A DNA stretch of 46,433 nt from Amphibacillus sediminis NBRC 103570 (GTDB lineage Bacteria > Bacillota > Bacilli > Bacillales > Amphibacillaceae), in NCBI RefSeq assembly GCF_001552275.1, contig NZ_BCQW01000024.1, positions 1 through 46,433 of the forward strand, in the 5' to 3' direction. Of the stretch, positions 36,680 through 44,337 are shown piece by piece. Position numbers and translations under genes: made by a program. The notes under the pieces were generated by a model that saw only the letters and a program-made list of their open reading frames with translations, was not told where the DNA came from and searched no databases. How positions within the stretch are numbered: position 1 is the stretch's first letter; each line of letters opens with the position of its first letter.

Positions 36680-37322
36680 GATGAATCACCTCATTGCTTA
36701 GTCGACCTGCGTCAAGATAAAAGACATGGTCCGCCAGCAACTGGATATCTTCTTTATTGTGACTTGCTAATAAAACCATAGCACCTCGTTCCTTTTCCTC
36801 TGTAATAACTTGACGAATTAATCTAACGCCATCTTCATCCAACGAATTTGTCGGCTCATCCAACATTATAATATCAGGTTGTTCCATAATAGCCTGCGCC
36901 AACACAATTCGCTGTTTCATTCCCAACGAATACTTACGAAAGGTGCGTTTGTCATCAGGATCTAAGCCAACTCGTTCAATAGCTCGTCTAATTTGAGTGT
37001 TATCAATTTTGGCATTTAATTTAGCTAACAACTGCAAATTTTTAAACCCTGTAAACTCAGGATATAGCCCAGCATTTTCAATCGTTAACCCTAAGTTCGG
37101 CAATACAGGGAAATCCACGTGTAATCGTTTGCCCTGATAAATGATTTCACCCGAATTTATTCTCATCAGCCCCGATAACGCTCGAAATAACATCGTTTTA
37201 CCAGAACCATTTCGACCAACAAAACCGTAAACAACACCAGCAGACAACGATAGATTAATGTCAGTCAAAATCGGTTTATTCTTGATCATCTTATTTATCT
37301 GTTTAACTTGTAACACGTTCAT
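36669..37322 (-). CDS. ABC transporter ATPase of the accessory cassette
   Basis: 217 residues, a minimal nucleotide-binding domain. Walker A GFVGRNGSGKT (about residues 34-44), signature YSLGMKQRI in place of LSGGQ, Walker B IIMLDEPTNSLDE, and H-loop LLASHNKED. The short length and the SLGMKQR signature resemble BcrA/LanF-type ATPases that remove antimicrobial peptides. I start at 37322, where ATG overlaps the upstream permease stop in ATGA. The next gene begins 11 bases before this one ends. Confidence 0.88.
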   Translation of the reverse strand: MNVLQVKQINKMIKNKPILTDINLSLSAGVVYGFVGRNGSGKTMLFRALSGLMRINSGEIIYQGKRLHVDFPVLPNLGLTIENAGLYPEFTGFKNLQLLAKLNAKIDNTQIRRAIERVGLDPDDKRTFRKYSLGMKQRIVLAQAIMEQPDIIMLDEPTNSLDEDGVRLIRQVITEEKERGAMVLLASHNKEDIQLLADHVFYLDAGRLSNEVIHHAE

Positions 37323-38152
37323 AGCCCCCCGCTTTCTGTATTTGAATCCACCCATTCTTGTCTTCTCACGATATAGCTACCTATACCAATCACCACCAAA
37401 GCACTGATTAAAAAAACAAGTGCGGACTCATTTAGATTAAAGTCGATATTAAACTGATTTAGTTTATCGTTTACCATTGCAATTGAACTACTTTGCCACG
37501 GCAGGATCAGCCGCGCAACAGGATTAAATTTTAGTAAAAAGACGTGTAGGGCTTGATTAGGTGTATTTACCAACGGCCAAACGTTTTCCCACAATAGAAG
37601 TAGTCCGATACTAGCCATTTGAACAACTACAATGATAATGAAACCGTGACTACTGTCAAGTTTGATAGCGATGATATTTACCAATAAAGCTGTGATAAAT
37701 AACCATAGTGAATGAATGACAACATAATACAGGAGTAACATAAAGGCTCCTTGATCGTAGCTGAACTGACCTATAGCCGTTATTAACAAGGTTGCGGTCA
37801 GCACCATCACTAATGGGTAAATAAATGAAAAAAAGTACAGTTTACCACTTTCCTTAAGAAACCAACTTACACGATTGGGACAACGAGAAAAGTAATAAAC
37901 ACTAGCCGAACAAAAACGCCGATACACATAAGTCCCGAACACAATTTGAAACAGAAAGAAAGGTAGGAAATTTAGCGACAGATCAATGATATAGACTAGA
38001 ATGATTTCAGTATCAACAAAACCAAACCACAAAATGATGTCCGAAAACATCAGCTCATGATTAACACTCAAATAAGGTAAGGTCTGAATTACTCCCCATG
38101 CTAGAGCAATGACTAAAGACTTGATTATATCCCTCCACATCTCACATTGCAT
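37319..38152 (-). CDS. ABC transporter membrane subunit (second)
   Basis: 277 residues with about six hydrophobic segments (about 9-28, 47-75, 105-127, 135-160, 170-190 and 233-256). No periplasmic domain and no nucleotide-binding motif. It overlaps the preceding membrane gene by 11 bases and the ATPase by four, so all are coupled. Several in-frame ATG/GTG codons near the start leave the N-terminus uncertain by a few residues. Family not recognised; the topology fits a LanE/LanG-like permease. Confidence 0.72.
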   Translation of the reverse strand: MQCEMWRDIIKSLVIALAWGVIQTLPYLSVNHELMFSDIILWFGFVDTEIILVYIIDLSLNFLPFFLFQIVFGTYVYRRFCSASVYYFSRCPNRVSWFLKESGKLYFFSFIYPLVMVLTATLLITAIGQFSYDQGAFMLLLYYVVIHSLWLFITALLVNIIAIKLDSSHGFIIIVVVQMASIGLLLLWENVWPLVNTPNQALHVFLLKFNPVARLILPWQSSSIAMVNDKLNQFNIDFNLNESALVFLISALVVIGIGSYIVRRQEWVDSNTESGGL

Positions 38153-38978
38153 CCCTTCTCATTTTGACTACAATAATTAAAATGGAAAGCAAACAGAGTG
38201 AGACGGTAAAAGTTACCCACGCCATTAAGCTACCCGTTGGATTATAAAACAAATTAAACAACGGGAGATATAAAAAATAATTGGTATCGACTGGAATAGT
38301 AGGAATAAGTTGTTTTGATAGACTAACCAGATAAAGCAGGAGATAAACTGGTAAAAACAATAACACTTTAAACTTGATTGGAAATGTTGACACTGCAACC
38401 GTGAATAACGCTAAAACCCCCGAAAAAACACCAAAAAACAGTGTAAAGACTACCGCATACAAGTATGGTGACTGAATATAAAGTCCAGAAAACAACTGCA
38501 TGTGAACTCCACTTATATAAGAGACATCATAGATTCCTATATTTGAAGGATCGCCAACTGCCGACACTGGGAAGGCGATTAGGTTTAATAAAATTTCAAT
38601 TAAAAATGGAACAGAAAACACAAAAAAAGTTACCGAAAAAACAACGATCATTTTTCCTAACAAATAGTAACGCGCTCCTAGTCTTGATTGTATAAAAATA
38701 TACTGGTTCAATTGCTTGTCTGTAAATAACGCAAAACCAGCTGGTACCACAACTAAGAGCGGAAAATATTGCATTAAATAAAAGCTGTACTTACTCCAGT
38801 TTGAAAGTGTTAAAAGTTTCATTGGGTGATACATATCAACAACATCCGTCCCTTGATAAGTCCAGACGTTGCTAAAGTAGTTAACTAAGACTAACGTCAT
38901 TAATAAAAAGAAAATAACGGTAGCTACTTTTTTTTGCCAAATCACACTAAGCTGCATCTTTATTGAGTTGAGCAACAT
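38142..38978 (-). CDS. ABC transporter membrane subunit (first)
   Basis: 278 residues with about six hydrophobic segments (about 15-35, 68-88, 107-132, 170-198, 203-222 and 250-272). It is not obviously similar to the other membrane subunit beyond topology, so the transporter would be a heterodimer. It begins 58 bases after the secreted-protein gene and overlaps the next gene by 11 bases. The ribosome site is weak (AAAGG at 12 bases). Substrate unknown. Confidence 0.72.
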   Translation of the reverse strand: MLLNSIKMQLSVIWQKKVATVIFFLLMTLVLVNYFSNVWTYQGTDVVDMYHPMKLLTLSNWSKYSFYLMQYFPLLVVVPAGFALFTDKQLNQYIFIQSRLGARYYLLGKMIVVFSVTFFVFSVPFLIEILLNLIAFPVSAVGDPSNIGIYDVSYISGVHMQLFSGLYIQSPYLYAVVFTLFFGVFSGVLALFTVAVSTFPIKFKVLLFLPVYLLLYLVSLSKQLIPTIPVDTNYFLYLPLFNLFYNPTGSLMAWVTFTVSLCLLSILIIVVKMRRDAM

Positions 38979-39036
38979 ATGTCGACAGAACCTTTCCAGA
39001 TAGATTAATAAAGATATGAGATCTATTTGATACTAG

Positions 39037-39441
39037 TTATCTAGCACTATAGTATACATCCGCTTTAGCGCCATAATTAGGGTTATTCCCCCTAAATTGG
39101 AACTTAACACTCTTGGTATTTAGCGATCCATTGTAGATTTTTATACTCGTATTCCCCTTGTTTGTTTCATTTAGGGTATAAATATCTGACATGTTCTTTC
39201 CACCTGATGAGGTGAGTTTCACCTGAATTCTAGTGAAATTATCCTCCCCACCATTTGTAGGGTAAACAGCGTAAAGTCGAGCATGGACATTTGAATAATC
39301 ACCAGACCTGGTCGCACTTCTGGAAACCCACGTCTGATTTTTTGGTAATGTTAAAGTCGTTCTAGCAGCAAAAACATTTGTACCAAGAAGTAATGAACAA
39401 ACAAAAATAACTGAAAGCACTTTTGAAAATGTGTTTTTCAT
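39037..39441 (-). CDS. small secreted protein of unknown family
   Basis: 134 residues. A clear signal peptide, MKNTFSKVLSVIF..., with likely cleavage after NVFA (residue 25), leaves a basic, Ser/Thr/Asn-rich mature protein of about 109 residues without cysteine and with predicted beta strands (VHARLYAVYP, FTRIQVKLTSSG, SVKFQFRG). AAGGAG lies eight bases before the ATG. It heads an operon with two membrane proteins, a short ABC ATPase and an anchored protein. That order suggests a secreted effector, bacteriocin-like or signalling protein with its own transporter or immunity, but no family supports this. Confidence 0.7.
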   Translation of the reverse strand: MKNTFSKVLSVIFVCSLLLGTNVFAARTTLTLPKNQTWVSRSATRSGDYSNVHARLYAVYPTNGGEDNFTRIQVKLTSSGGKNMSDIYTLNETNKGNTSIKIYNGSLNTKSVKFQFRGNNPNYGAKADVYYSAR

Positions 39442-39494
39442 AGGTCATTCTCCTTAAAATTGGATTATTTAGATCTCAATATCTTTATGAATAG

Positions 39495-39523
39495 ATTATA
39501 ATTGTAATAAAATGAGAAGTAAA
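39495..39523 (-). promoter_or_regulatory. promoter of the secreted protein / ABC operon
   Basis: Minus strand TTTACT (complement of 39518-39523), 17 bases, perfect TATAAT (complement of 39495-39500), about 54 bases upstream of the ATG. The -35 box overlaps one arm of the inverted repeat at 39519-39556. Confidence 0.6.
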
Positions 39524-39556
39524 TATATTTTTTGTAATTTTTTTAAATATATTTAC
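39519..39556. promoter_or_regulatory. 12-bp inverted repeat, candidate operator
   Basis: GTAAATATATTT (39519-39530) and AAATATATTTAC (39545-39556), perfect arms with 14 bases between. It covers the -35 box of the operon promoter, so a dimeric regulator bound here could control it. The AT-richness means a chance palindrome is not excluded. Confidence 0.45.
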
Positions 39557-39782
39557 AATTATTAACGTATTAAATGGTTGGTAAAAACCATGCTTAGCTC
39601 TGATATTAATCAGAACCATTTAATGTATTAGAAAGAAGCTTTTATGTCAAATATTTTTTTAGAGCATTTTACATGATAATGGTAAGAATTAAGCCCTGAA
39701 CGACAAAAAAAGAGCAGCCTACTAGAAATAAGCAGCTGCACAGACGCTTTAATCCAAGCTTATGGTAAATCAATTGATTGAT
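39557..39782. other. intergenic with a long interrupted inverted repeat
   Basis: ATTAAATGGTT (39569-39579) pairs with AACCATTTAAT (39614-39624), with CTGATATTAATCAG nested between. It may be a terminator or structured spacer between the 65-residue gene and the secreted-protein promoter. Nothing else recognised. Confidence 0.4.
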
Positions 39783-39980
39783 CTAATGTTTAATATAATT
39801 ACCGTCTTTAGTGTAAAGGTATTGCGAACCTGTGTTGAAAGTCACGATAATGTCAGAACCATTGTGATTACAAAAATTAATGTTACTTAATTCAAACGGA
39901 CTTCCTTCCTCTTGTTGGTGGCGGGCATTGACAAACCGAATCAACAATTGACTTTGCTCATCTAAGTGGTTGAAATTCAT
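39783..39980 (-). CDS. small hypothetical protein, 65 residues
   Basis: Starts MNFNHLDEQSQLLIRFVNARHQ. A perfect AAGGAGG lies eight bases before the ATG at 39980, strong evidence that it is translated; a TTG one codon earlier is less likely. The C-terminal part (SDIIVTFNTGSQYLYT) looks like a small beta-sheet, faintly like KTSC-type domains. No membrane helix. Family not recognised. It precedes the secreted-protein operon on the same strand, at 341 bases. Confidence 0.6.
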   Translation of the reverse strand: MNFNHLDEQSQLLIRFVNARHQQEEGSPFELSNINFCNHNGSDIIVTFNTGSQYLYTKDGNYIKH

Positions 39981-39983
39981 CAA

Positions 39984-40220
39984 TATAACCTCCTTTATAT
40001 TATTTATATGTGAATAGCTAAAAATGTTAGTCTAGTTATGGTTAAAATCAGCAAACAACTTTTATAACTTAAGTATATGCTATTTATGGTTACTTATTAA
40101 GCAACCCGAAAGCGATCTTTTCTTAGCCAACAGAGCAATAGTGCTTTTCACAATCCTTTCAACCAAATCAAATGTACCAAAGTGTATTTGTTCCTGAATT
40201 TTATCAATAAAAATAAATTT
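39984..40220. other. intergenic, no recognised content
   Basis: AT-rich sequence upstream of the 65-residue gene, with no coding frame or recognised repeat before R2 copy B. Confidence 0.4.
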
Positions 40221-40351
40221 CTTCGGCAATCAATGGCATCCGCCGAAGGCTTTAACTTTACTCAGCCGCATTTGAAGCCCGCAGAATGGCATACAATAGA
40301 CATTCATCTCACCACAGATAGAAGTGGGAGGCTTCTGTTTAATGAGGTGAA
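40221..40351 (+). repeat. R2 repeat remnant B
   Basis: Contains CCGCCGAAGGCTTTAACTTT and ACTCAGCC, then GAAGCCCG, then CATTCATCTCACCAC...AGAAGTGGGAGGCTTCTG and a decayed end (AATGAGGTGAA). It shares the middle with copy A and the right end with copies A, C and D. The 5' limit is uncertain. Confidence 0.62.
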
Positions 40352-40442
40352 GCTCTAAGATGCAGATCACATGATCTAACAGACTTTTTCTTCTGAATGG
40401 TAAGATAAGCTTTGCTAAGCTTGAAAGCTAACAAATATTGAA

Positions 40443-40480
40443 AAAGGTGAGAAAAGTTAACTATGACTTTTCTCACCTTT
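40443..40480 (-). terminator. terminator of ackA
   Basis: Perfect 15-bp stem AAAGGTGAGAAAAGT / ACTTTTCTCACCTTT with an eight-base loop, 15 bases after the ackA stop; A/T-rich arms supply T residues on either strand. Confidence 0.8.
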
Positions 40481-40494
40481 ATTATACCCTGTAT

Positions 40495-41682
40495 TTATTT
40501 AGCTAAACGCTGAACATCTCTTGCAATCATCACTTCTTCATTGGTTGGAATGATCAATACTTTAACTGGAGAATGTGGATAATTAATAAATGCTTCCTTA
40601 CCACGGACGTCATTGCGTGCAGGATCCCAATAAACGCCCATAAATTCTAACCCCTGCAGCACACGCTCACGAACCGCTTTACTATTTTCGCCGATACCAG
40701 CAGTAAAGATAATAGCATCAACACCATGCATTTTAGCTGCATAAGAACCAACATATTGATGAATTCGACCAGCAAAAATCTTTAATGCTAATTCAGCACG
40801 TTGATCACCTTTACTTGCTTTATCCTCAATATCACGTAAATCACTTGAGAAACCTGAAAGTGCAAGCATTCCACTTTCTTTATTTAAAACATGTAAAACT
40901 TCATTTACATCTTTACCAGTTTTGTCCATGATATATGGAACTAACGCTGGGTCTAAACTTCCAGAACGTGTTCCCATTGTTACCCCTTCAAGCGGAGTAA
41001 AGCCCATTGTTGTATCAATTGATTTACCATTTTGAACGGCAGCAACACTAGCCCCATTACCGATATGACATGTAATCAAGCGTAAGCTCTCTAATGGTTT
41101 ATCTAATAAATCAGCAGCTCGCTCAGACACATATTTATGGCTAGTACCATGGAAGCCATACTTACGAATACCAAAATCCTCATAGTATTCATATGGTAAG
41201 CTATACAAATAGGATTCTGGTGGCATCGATTGATGGAAAGCAGTATCAAAAACAGCAACTGCTGGTACATTTGGTAAGATTTCTTTAAATGCCTTTATTC
41301 CTGTTAGGTTAGCCGGATTGTGTAATGGTGCTAACTCAGATACCTTTTCAATTTCTGCGATAACCTCATCCGTTACAAGGACAGAATCACTAAAGCGTTC
41401 ACCACCATGAACAACACGATGACCTACACCATCAATTTCATCAAGTGATTGGATTACACCAGATGCTTGAAGCTTTTCTAATAATAGTTGCACAGCCTTT
41501 TCATGGTTTGGGATATCGGTTGTGATCACATCTTCTTCTTCACCATATTCTAATGTGAATACTGAATTGTCAATTCCGATACGCTCTACTAGCCCTTTTG
41601 CCAGTAGCGTTTCTTCTGGCATCTCAATTAGCTGAAACTTTAATGAAGAGCTACCAGCATTAATAGAAATAATTTTACTCAA
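40495..41682 (-). CDS. ackA: acetate kinase
   Basis: Converts acetyl phosphate and ADP to acetate and ATP in overflow metabolism. 395 residues. It starts [16 protein letters not shown] (phosphate 1 motif), with [45 protein letters not shown] and the C-terminal FTAGIGENS all intact. A perfect cre sequence lies upstream of its promoter, which fits CcpA activation of ackA as known in B. subtilis. It is separated from upstream ytxK by 134 bases and ends in a strong terminator. Confidence 0.97.
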   Translation of the reverse strand: MSKIISINAGSSSLKFQLIEMPEETLLAKGLVERIGIDNSVFTLEYGEEEDVITTDIPNHEKAVQLLLEKLQASGVIQSLDEIDGVGHRVVHGGERFSDSVLVTDEVIAEIEKVSELAPLHNPANLTGIKAFKEILPNVPAVAVFDTAFHQSMPPESYLYSLPYEYYEDFGIRKYGFHGTSHKYVSERAADLLDKPLESLRLITCHIGNGASVAAVQNGKSIDTTMGFTPLEGVTMGTRSGSLDPALVPYIMDKTGKDVNEVLHVLNKESGMLALSGFSSDLRDIEDKASKGDQRAELALKIFAGRIHQYVGSYAAKMHGVDAIIFTAGIGENSKAVRERVLQGLEFMGVYWDPARNDVRGKEAFINYPHSPVKVLIIPTNEEVMIARDVQRLAK

Positions 41683-41732
41683 AATAATTCAATCCTTTCG
41701 GTTACCCTATAGTCTATTTACATACCACTTAT

Positions 41733-41762
41733 ATTCTAACGAACAATCGACATAAAATGCAA
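41733..41762 (-). promoter_or_regulatory. promoter of ackA
   Basis: Minus strand TTGCAT (complement of 41757-41762), 18 bases, TAGAAT (complement of 41733-41738). The -35 box is weak, as expected of an activator-dependent promoter. The predicted start is near 41726. Confidence 0.5.
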
Positions 41763-41774
41763 CTTGAAACTTAA

Positions 41775-41789
41775 ATGGAAACGATAACA
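41775..41789. promoter_or_regulatory. cre site (CcpA) upstream of ackA
   Basis: ATGGAAACGATAACA matches WTGNAANCGNWNNCW at every position. Its centre is about 56 bases upstream of the predicted ackA start, the kind of position from which CcpA activates ackA in B. subtilis. Confidence 0.75.
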
Positions 41790-41816
41790 GCTGATAATTT
41801 TTAATTTTGCGAATAG

Positions 41817-42788
41817 TTAATATCCCTCTTCTTCAAACCATTGATTCATTTTCATGACCATACGTTTAGTCGCTTGGCTGTCTTTAAATGAAGGTAATTG
41901 AGCCATTAAAGCTTGTTTAGGGGCTTTAACACCATCTGCTTTCTTCTGTAAAATGAACAAGCTCTTGGCTTGACGTTCTGATTTAAAAACGGTCGCAGGT
42001 AACTGAAGTAAGCCAATAACATAGGCTTCCTGCTGAATTAATGTATGTATTTGTTTCGCCTGTGCACTATTAAATAAATGATTAGGGATGACAAAAATCA
42101 GGTAACCAGCTGGCTTTGTATAATTAAGGCTCTGTTCAATTAACAAATGATGGGCATAGGTATGGTCATCTGTAACACTGACCTGATACTGTTTTGCTAG
42201 CTGATCATCTGGATAGTAGCCGACAGGCAGGTCAGCAATAACCAAGTCAACTGGATCTAACAATAGTGGTTTTAAGCTATCTTGATGAAAAAATTCAATT
42301 TCATGTTCTTGCATACTAGCGTTTAATGCAGCCAGCTGAATATAGGTTGGATCAATCTCACTTCCATATGCTTTTATTGGCATATTCAAATGGTTCATAA
42401 CCGCTGTTAACAAATTAGCTGTACCTGAAACAGGGTCAAATAGAGTTAAGTTTTTTTGTTTGCCTAGTAGTTTTTCCACGAGATAACTGACATAGAGAGC
42501 TACTGTGTCTGGTGTCATGACATGTTGATGCTGAACCGCACCCTTCATACTCTTTAATAATAATAAGTGAATTAATTTACGAATTTGCTCACGATCAAGT
42601 TCATCAATAGAAATGGCTTTAGCTAATTTTTTTAGCTCATTAGTCGTTTCTGGATCATTTTCATCTACTATTGCTAGTAAAAGCTCCATACTTTTAGTTA
42701 ATGCGTCCATGTATGTTAAATCATAAGCTGTTGATATCCGCTCGATCAGTGAGTCCCATTGTTGAAAATGTTGTTCAATTACGTCCAT
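41817..42788 (-). CDS. ytxK: class I SAM-dependent methyltransferase YtxK
   Basis: 323 residues. An N-terminal helical region (about 1-95) resembles the lid of N6-adenine methyltransferases of restriction systems, followed by the methyltransferase core: LFDPVSGTANLLTAV near residue 119, the acidic strand SEIDPTYIQLAALN, and DLPVGYYPDD in place of the catalytic NPPY motif. The lost Asn-Pro-Pro-Tyr makes DNA methylation doubtful. Target unknown. It lies upstream of ackA as in other Bacillaceae; tpx, which follows in B. subtilis, is not here. Confidence 0.88.
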   Translation of the reverse strand: MDVIEQHFQQWDSLIERISTAYDLTYMDALTKSMELLLAIVDENDPETTNELKKLAKAISIDELDREQIRKLIHLLLLKSMKGAVQHQHVMTPDTVALYVSYLVEKLLGKQKNLTLFDPVSGTANLLTAVMNHLNMPIKAYGSEIDPTYIQLAALNASMQEHEIEFFHQDSLKPLLLDPVDLVIADLPVGYYPDDQLAKQYQVSVTDDHTYAHHLLIEQSLNYTKPAGYLIFVIPNHLFNSAQAKQIHTLIQQEAYVIGLLQLPATVFKSERQAKSLFILQKKADGVKAPKQALMAQLPSFKDSQATKRMVMKMNQWFEEEGY

Positions 42789-42975
42789 GTTTCAATCCTC
42801 CTTTTCCAATAAGTTAGTATAACATAGTGTTGCTGGAACGTCTTGTCTTGAACCTATATTAATAGAAGATGTTTTGCTCAAGGTACTTGATAGTTTAGCT
42901 CGTTTATCACAATGTCAGAATATTTGTGACCTTATCTCTAGCCAGGCTTTGATCTAACTTCTTACATATTAAGCA
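42789..42975. other. intergenic between ytfJ and ytxK
   Basis: ytxK leader and spacer. No trace of the thiol peroxidase gene (tpx) found at this position in B. subtilis. Confidence 0.4.
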
Positions 42976-43001
42976 TTAAAGTGAAACTTCGTTCAGTGGG
43001 G
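42976..43001 (-). repeat. R1 repeat fragment 10 (right end only)
   Basis: TTAAAGTGAAACTTCGTTCAG then TGGGG: the RE hairpin and the first arm of the outer stem, nothing more. The flank reads TTAAA, not ATAAA. Confidence 0.75.
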
Positions 43002-43071
43002 ATCGTATCAAGAATCAAGGCATTATTCATTTTCGCCGTGCTGGAACTGAGGTATACGCGACAATTATTAA

Positions 43072-43106
43072 AGGAAAAAAAAAAGACACCATTGCTTAAT
43101 GATGTC
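43072..43106 (-). terminator. terminator of ytfIJ
   Basis: On the minus strand GACATCATT-AAGC-AATGGTGTC followed by ten T residues. The ytfJ stop codon (43096-43098) is in the loop region, so the transcript ends right after the gene. Confidence 0.8.
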
Positions 43107-43506
43107 TCGATCTTCGATTATCCATAAGTTCTTTGATTTTTTCAAAAGCCTGTGGGGCAACTTCGATTAGTTTTTCATAAATATGTGAGTGCTCTTGTAG
43201 ATGAATTAATTCATTTCCTTGTTTATGCATAACTAGAAAGGCTATAGGTGTAATCGAAACACCACCACCACTTCCTCCGCCAAAAGGGAGCACTTCCTCA
43301 TTCGATTGATCTTGACTTGACGATTGGCCATTAGAAAATTCACTACCACCAGCTGCAAAGCCAAAGCTTACTTTTGATACGGTTATAATTGTACTTCCAT
43401 CAGAAGTTTGGATGGGGTCACCTATGATTGTGTTAACATCAACAATTTGTTTAAGCTGCTCCATAGCAGTTGACATTAAGCCTTCAATCGGATGATCTTG
43501 ATGCAT
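43096..43506 (-). CDS. ytfJ: sporulation protein YtfJ (GerW family)
   Basis: 136 residues. Family motifs GDPIQTSDGSTIITVSKVSFGFAAGG (residues 30-55) and GGGSGGGVSITPIAFLV (near residue 77) with a low-complexity Ser/Gln linker between. Known as a forespore protein needed for normal germination in Bacillus. Its ATG overlaps the ytfI stop in TAATG, so expression is coupled. It ends in its own terminator. Confidence 0.93.
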   Translation of the reverse strand: MHQDHPIEGLMSTAMEQLKQIVDVNTIIGDPIQTSDGSTIITVSKVSFGFAAGGSEFSNGQSSSQDQSNEEVLPFGGGSGGGVSITPIAFLVMHKQGNELIHLQEHSHIYEKLIEVAPQAFEKIKELMDNRRSRHH

Positions 43507-44033
43507 TAAATCAACAACTCCTTTTTCCGTTTTCGTTTAAGATATATATAGATAGCATTTCCCAGCGAAACAGAAAACATGCATTGACAATGACTATCAA
43601 AAGTTGTCGTTCGGTAATAAGGAGCAACAGAAAAATTTATTTCGCTTAGCTTTGGGAAAAAGTATAGCAAAGCCGCCTTAACAAGACCTTTAAAGCTCAA
43701 GATTAAAGCGGTCAAATTTGCCGTATAGGCAGCATTTTCTACACCAATTTTAGTTTGCCAGCATAGCTCTTTACATGTCATTTTTTCAAATGCACCTGAA
43801 GGCAGGAAAGAGAAATCTGTTTGTTTTGTACCAGCTAAATCTACTAATGAGCTTATCATTTCATCGAATGAAAAATGATACGTTTTATCATAAATTGGCA
43901 TAAACAAAAACTGATAACTTAACTTGAATGTAATCTCATCTGATACATGTAAGGTTAGCCTGATAATCAAAGGAGCAAATAGGCAAAGTATGATAACAAC
44001 GACTAAAATCACGCCTAGCAACAAAATGAACAC
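43506..44033 (-). CDS. ytfI: DUF2953 membrane-anchored protein YtfI
   Basis: 175 residues from a GTG at 44033, which has AGGAG nine bases upstream; a longer frame from a TTG at 44084 lacks a ribosome site. One N-terminal membrane helix (about 2-25), then a soluble domain with LSYQFLFMPIYDK, the cysteine-containing MTCKELCWQTKIGVENAAYTANL and a re-entrant hydrophobic stretch ALILSFKGLVKAALLYFF, ending CQCMFSVSLGNAIYIYLK. This is the DUF2953 pattern. It pairs with ytfJ, and a sporulation role is inferred from that. Confidence 0.85.
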   Translation of the reverse strand: MFILLLGVILVVVIILCLFAPLIIRLTLHVSDEITFKLSYQFLFMPIYDKTYHFSFDEMISSLVDLAGTKQTDFSFLPSGAFEKMTCKELCWQTKIGVENAAYTANLTALILSFKGLVKAALLYFFPKLSEINFSVAPYYRTTTFDSHCQCMFSVSLGNAIYIYLKRKRKKELLI

Positions 44034-44125
44034 TTCAATCAACTCCTGGCCTATTTTACAGCTACTTTGATTAGTTTTAACCAATATTGCGATTCAATAC
44101 TAGTATTTACTATTTAATCAATGCA

Positions 44126-44256
44126 GGCTTTGGCGTACCTGTGCCCAGATTTTATCAAGCGTCGCTCGATTTTCACTGTATGGCTTTGGCGAAGGCTTCA
44201 GTCAAGGGTTTACACCTTACTGAATCGAAATCAAATAGGCATTCATCTCACCACTT
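44126..44256 (+). repeat. R2 repeat remnant D (interrupted by R1)
   Basis: GGCTTTGGCGTAC...GCCCAGATTTTATCAAGC matches copy A; GCGAAGGCTT and the CATTCATCTCACCACTTATA right-end hairpin match copies B and C. The hairpin is cut in its loop by R1 fragment 11, so the R2 element is older. Confidence 0.62.
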
Positions 44257-44304
44257 ATAAAGTAAAACTACATTCAGTGGGGGCTTCGACGCATAGGATG
44301 TGCT
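44257..44304 (-). repeat. R1 repeat fragment 11 (right end only)
   Basis: ATAAAGTAAAACTACATTCA then GTGGGGGCTTCGACGCATAG and GATGTGCT: the RE hairpin region with substitutions, and part of the core. The remainder is missing. It lies inside the loop of the R2 hairpin. Confidence 0.75.
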
Positions 44305-44337
44305 AAGTTGAAAGATGTTGTCCAAAAGCCAAAGAAG

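Noticed and set aside
44121-44306. 61-codon plus-strand frame between ytfI and the amidohydrolase
   Set aside because: It is made up of R2 remnant D and R1 fragment 11.
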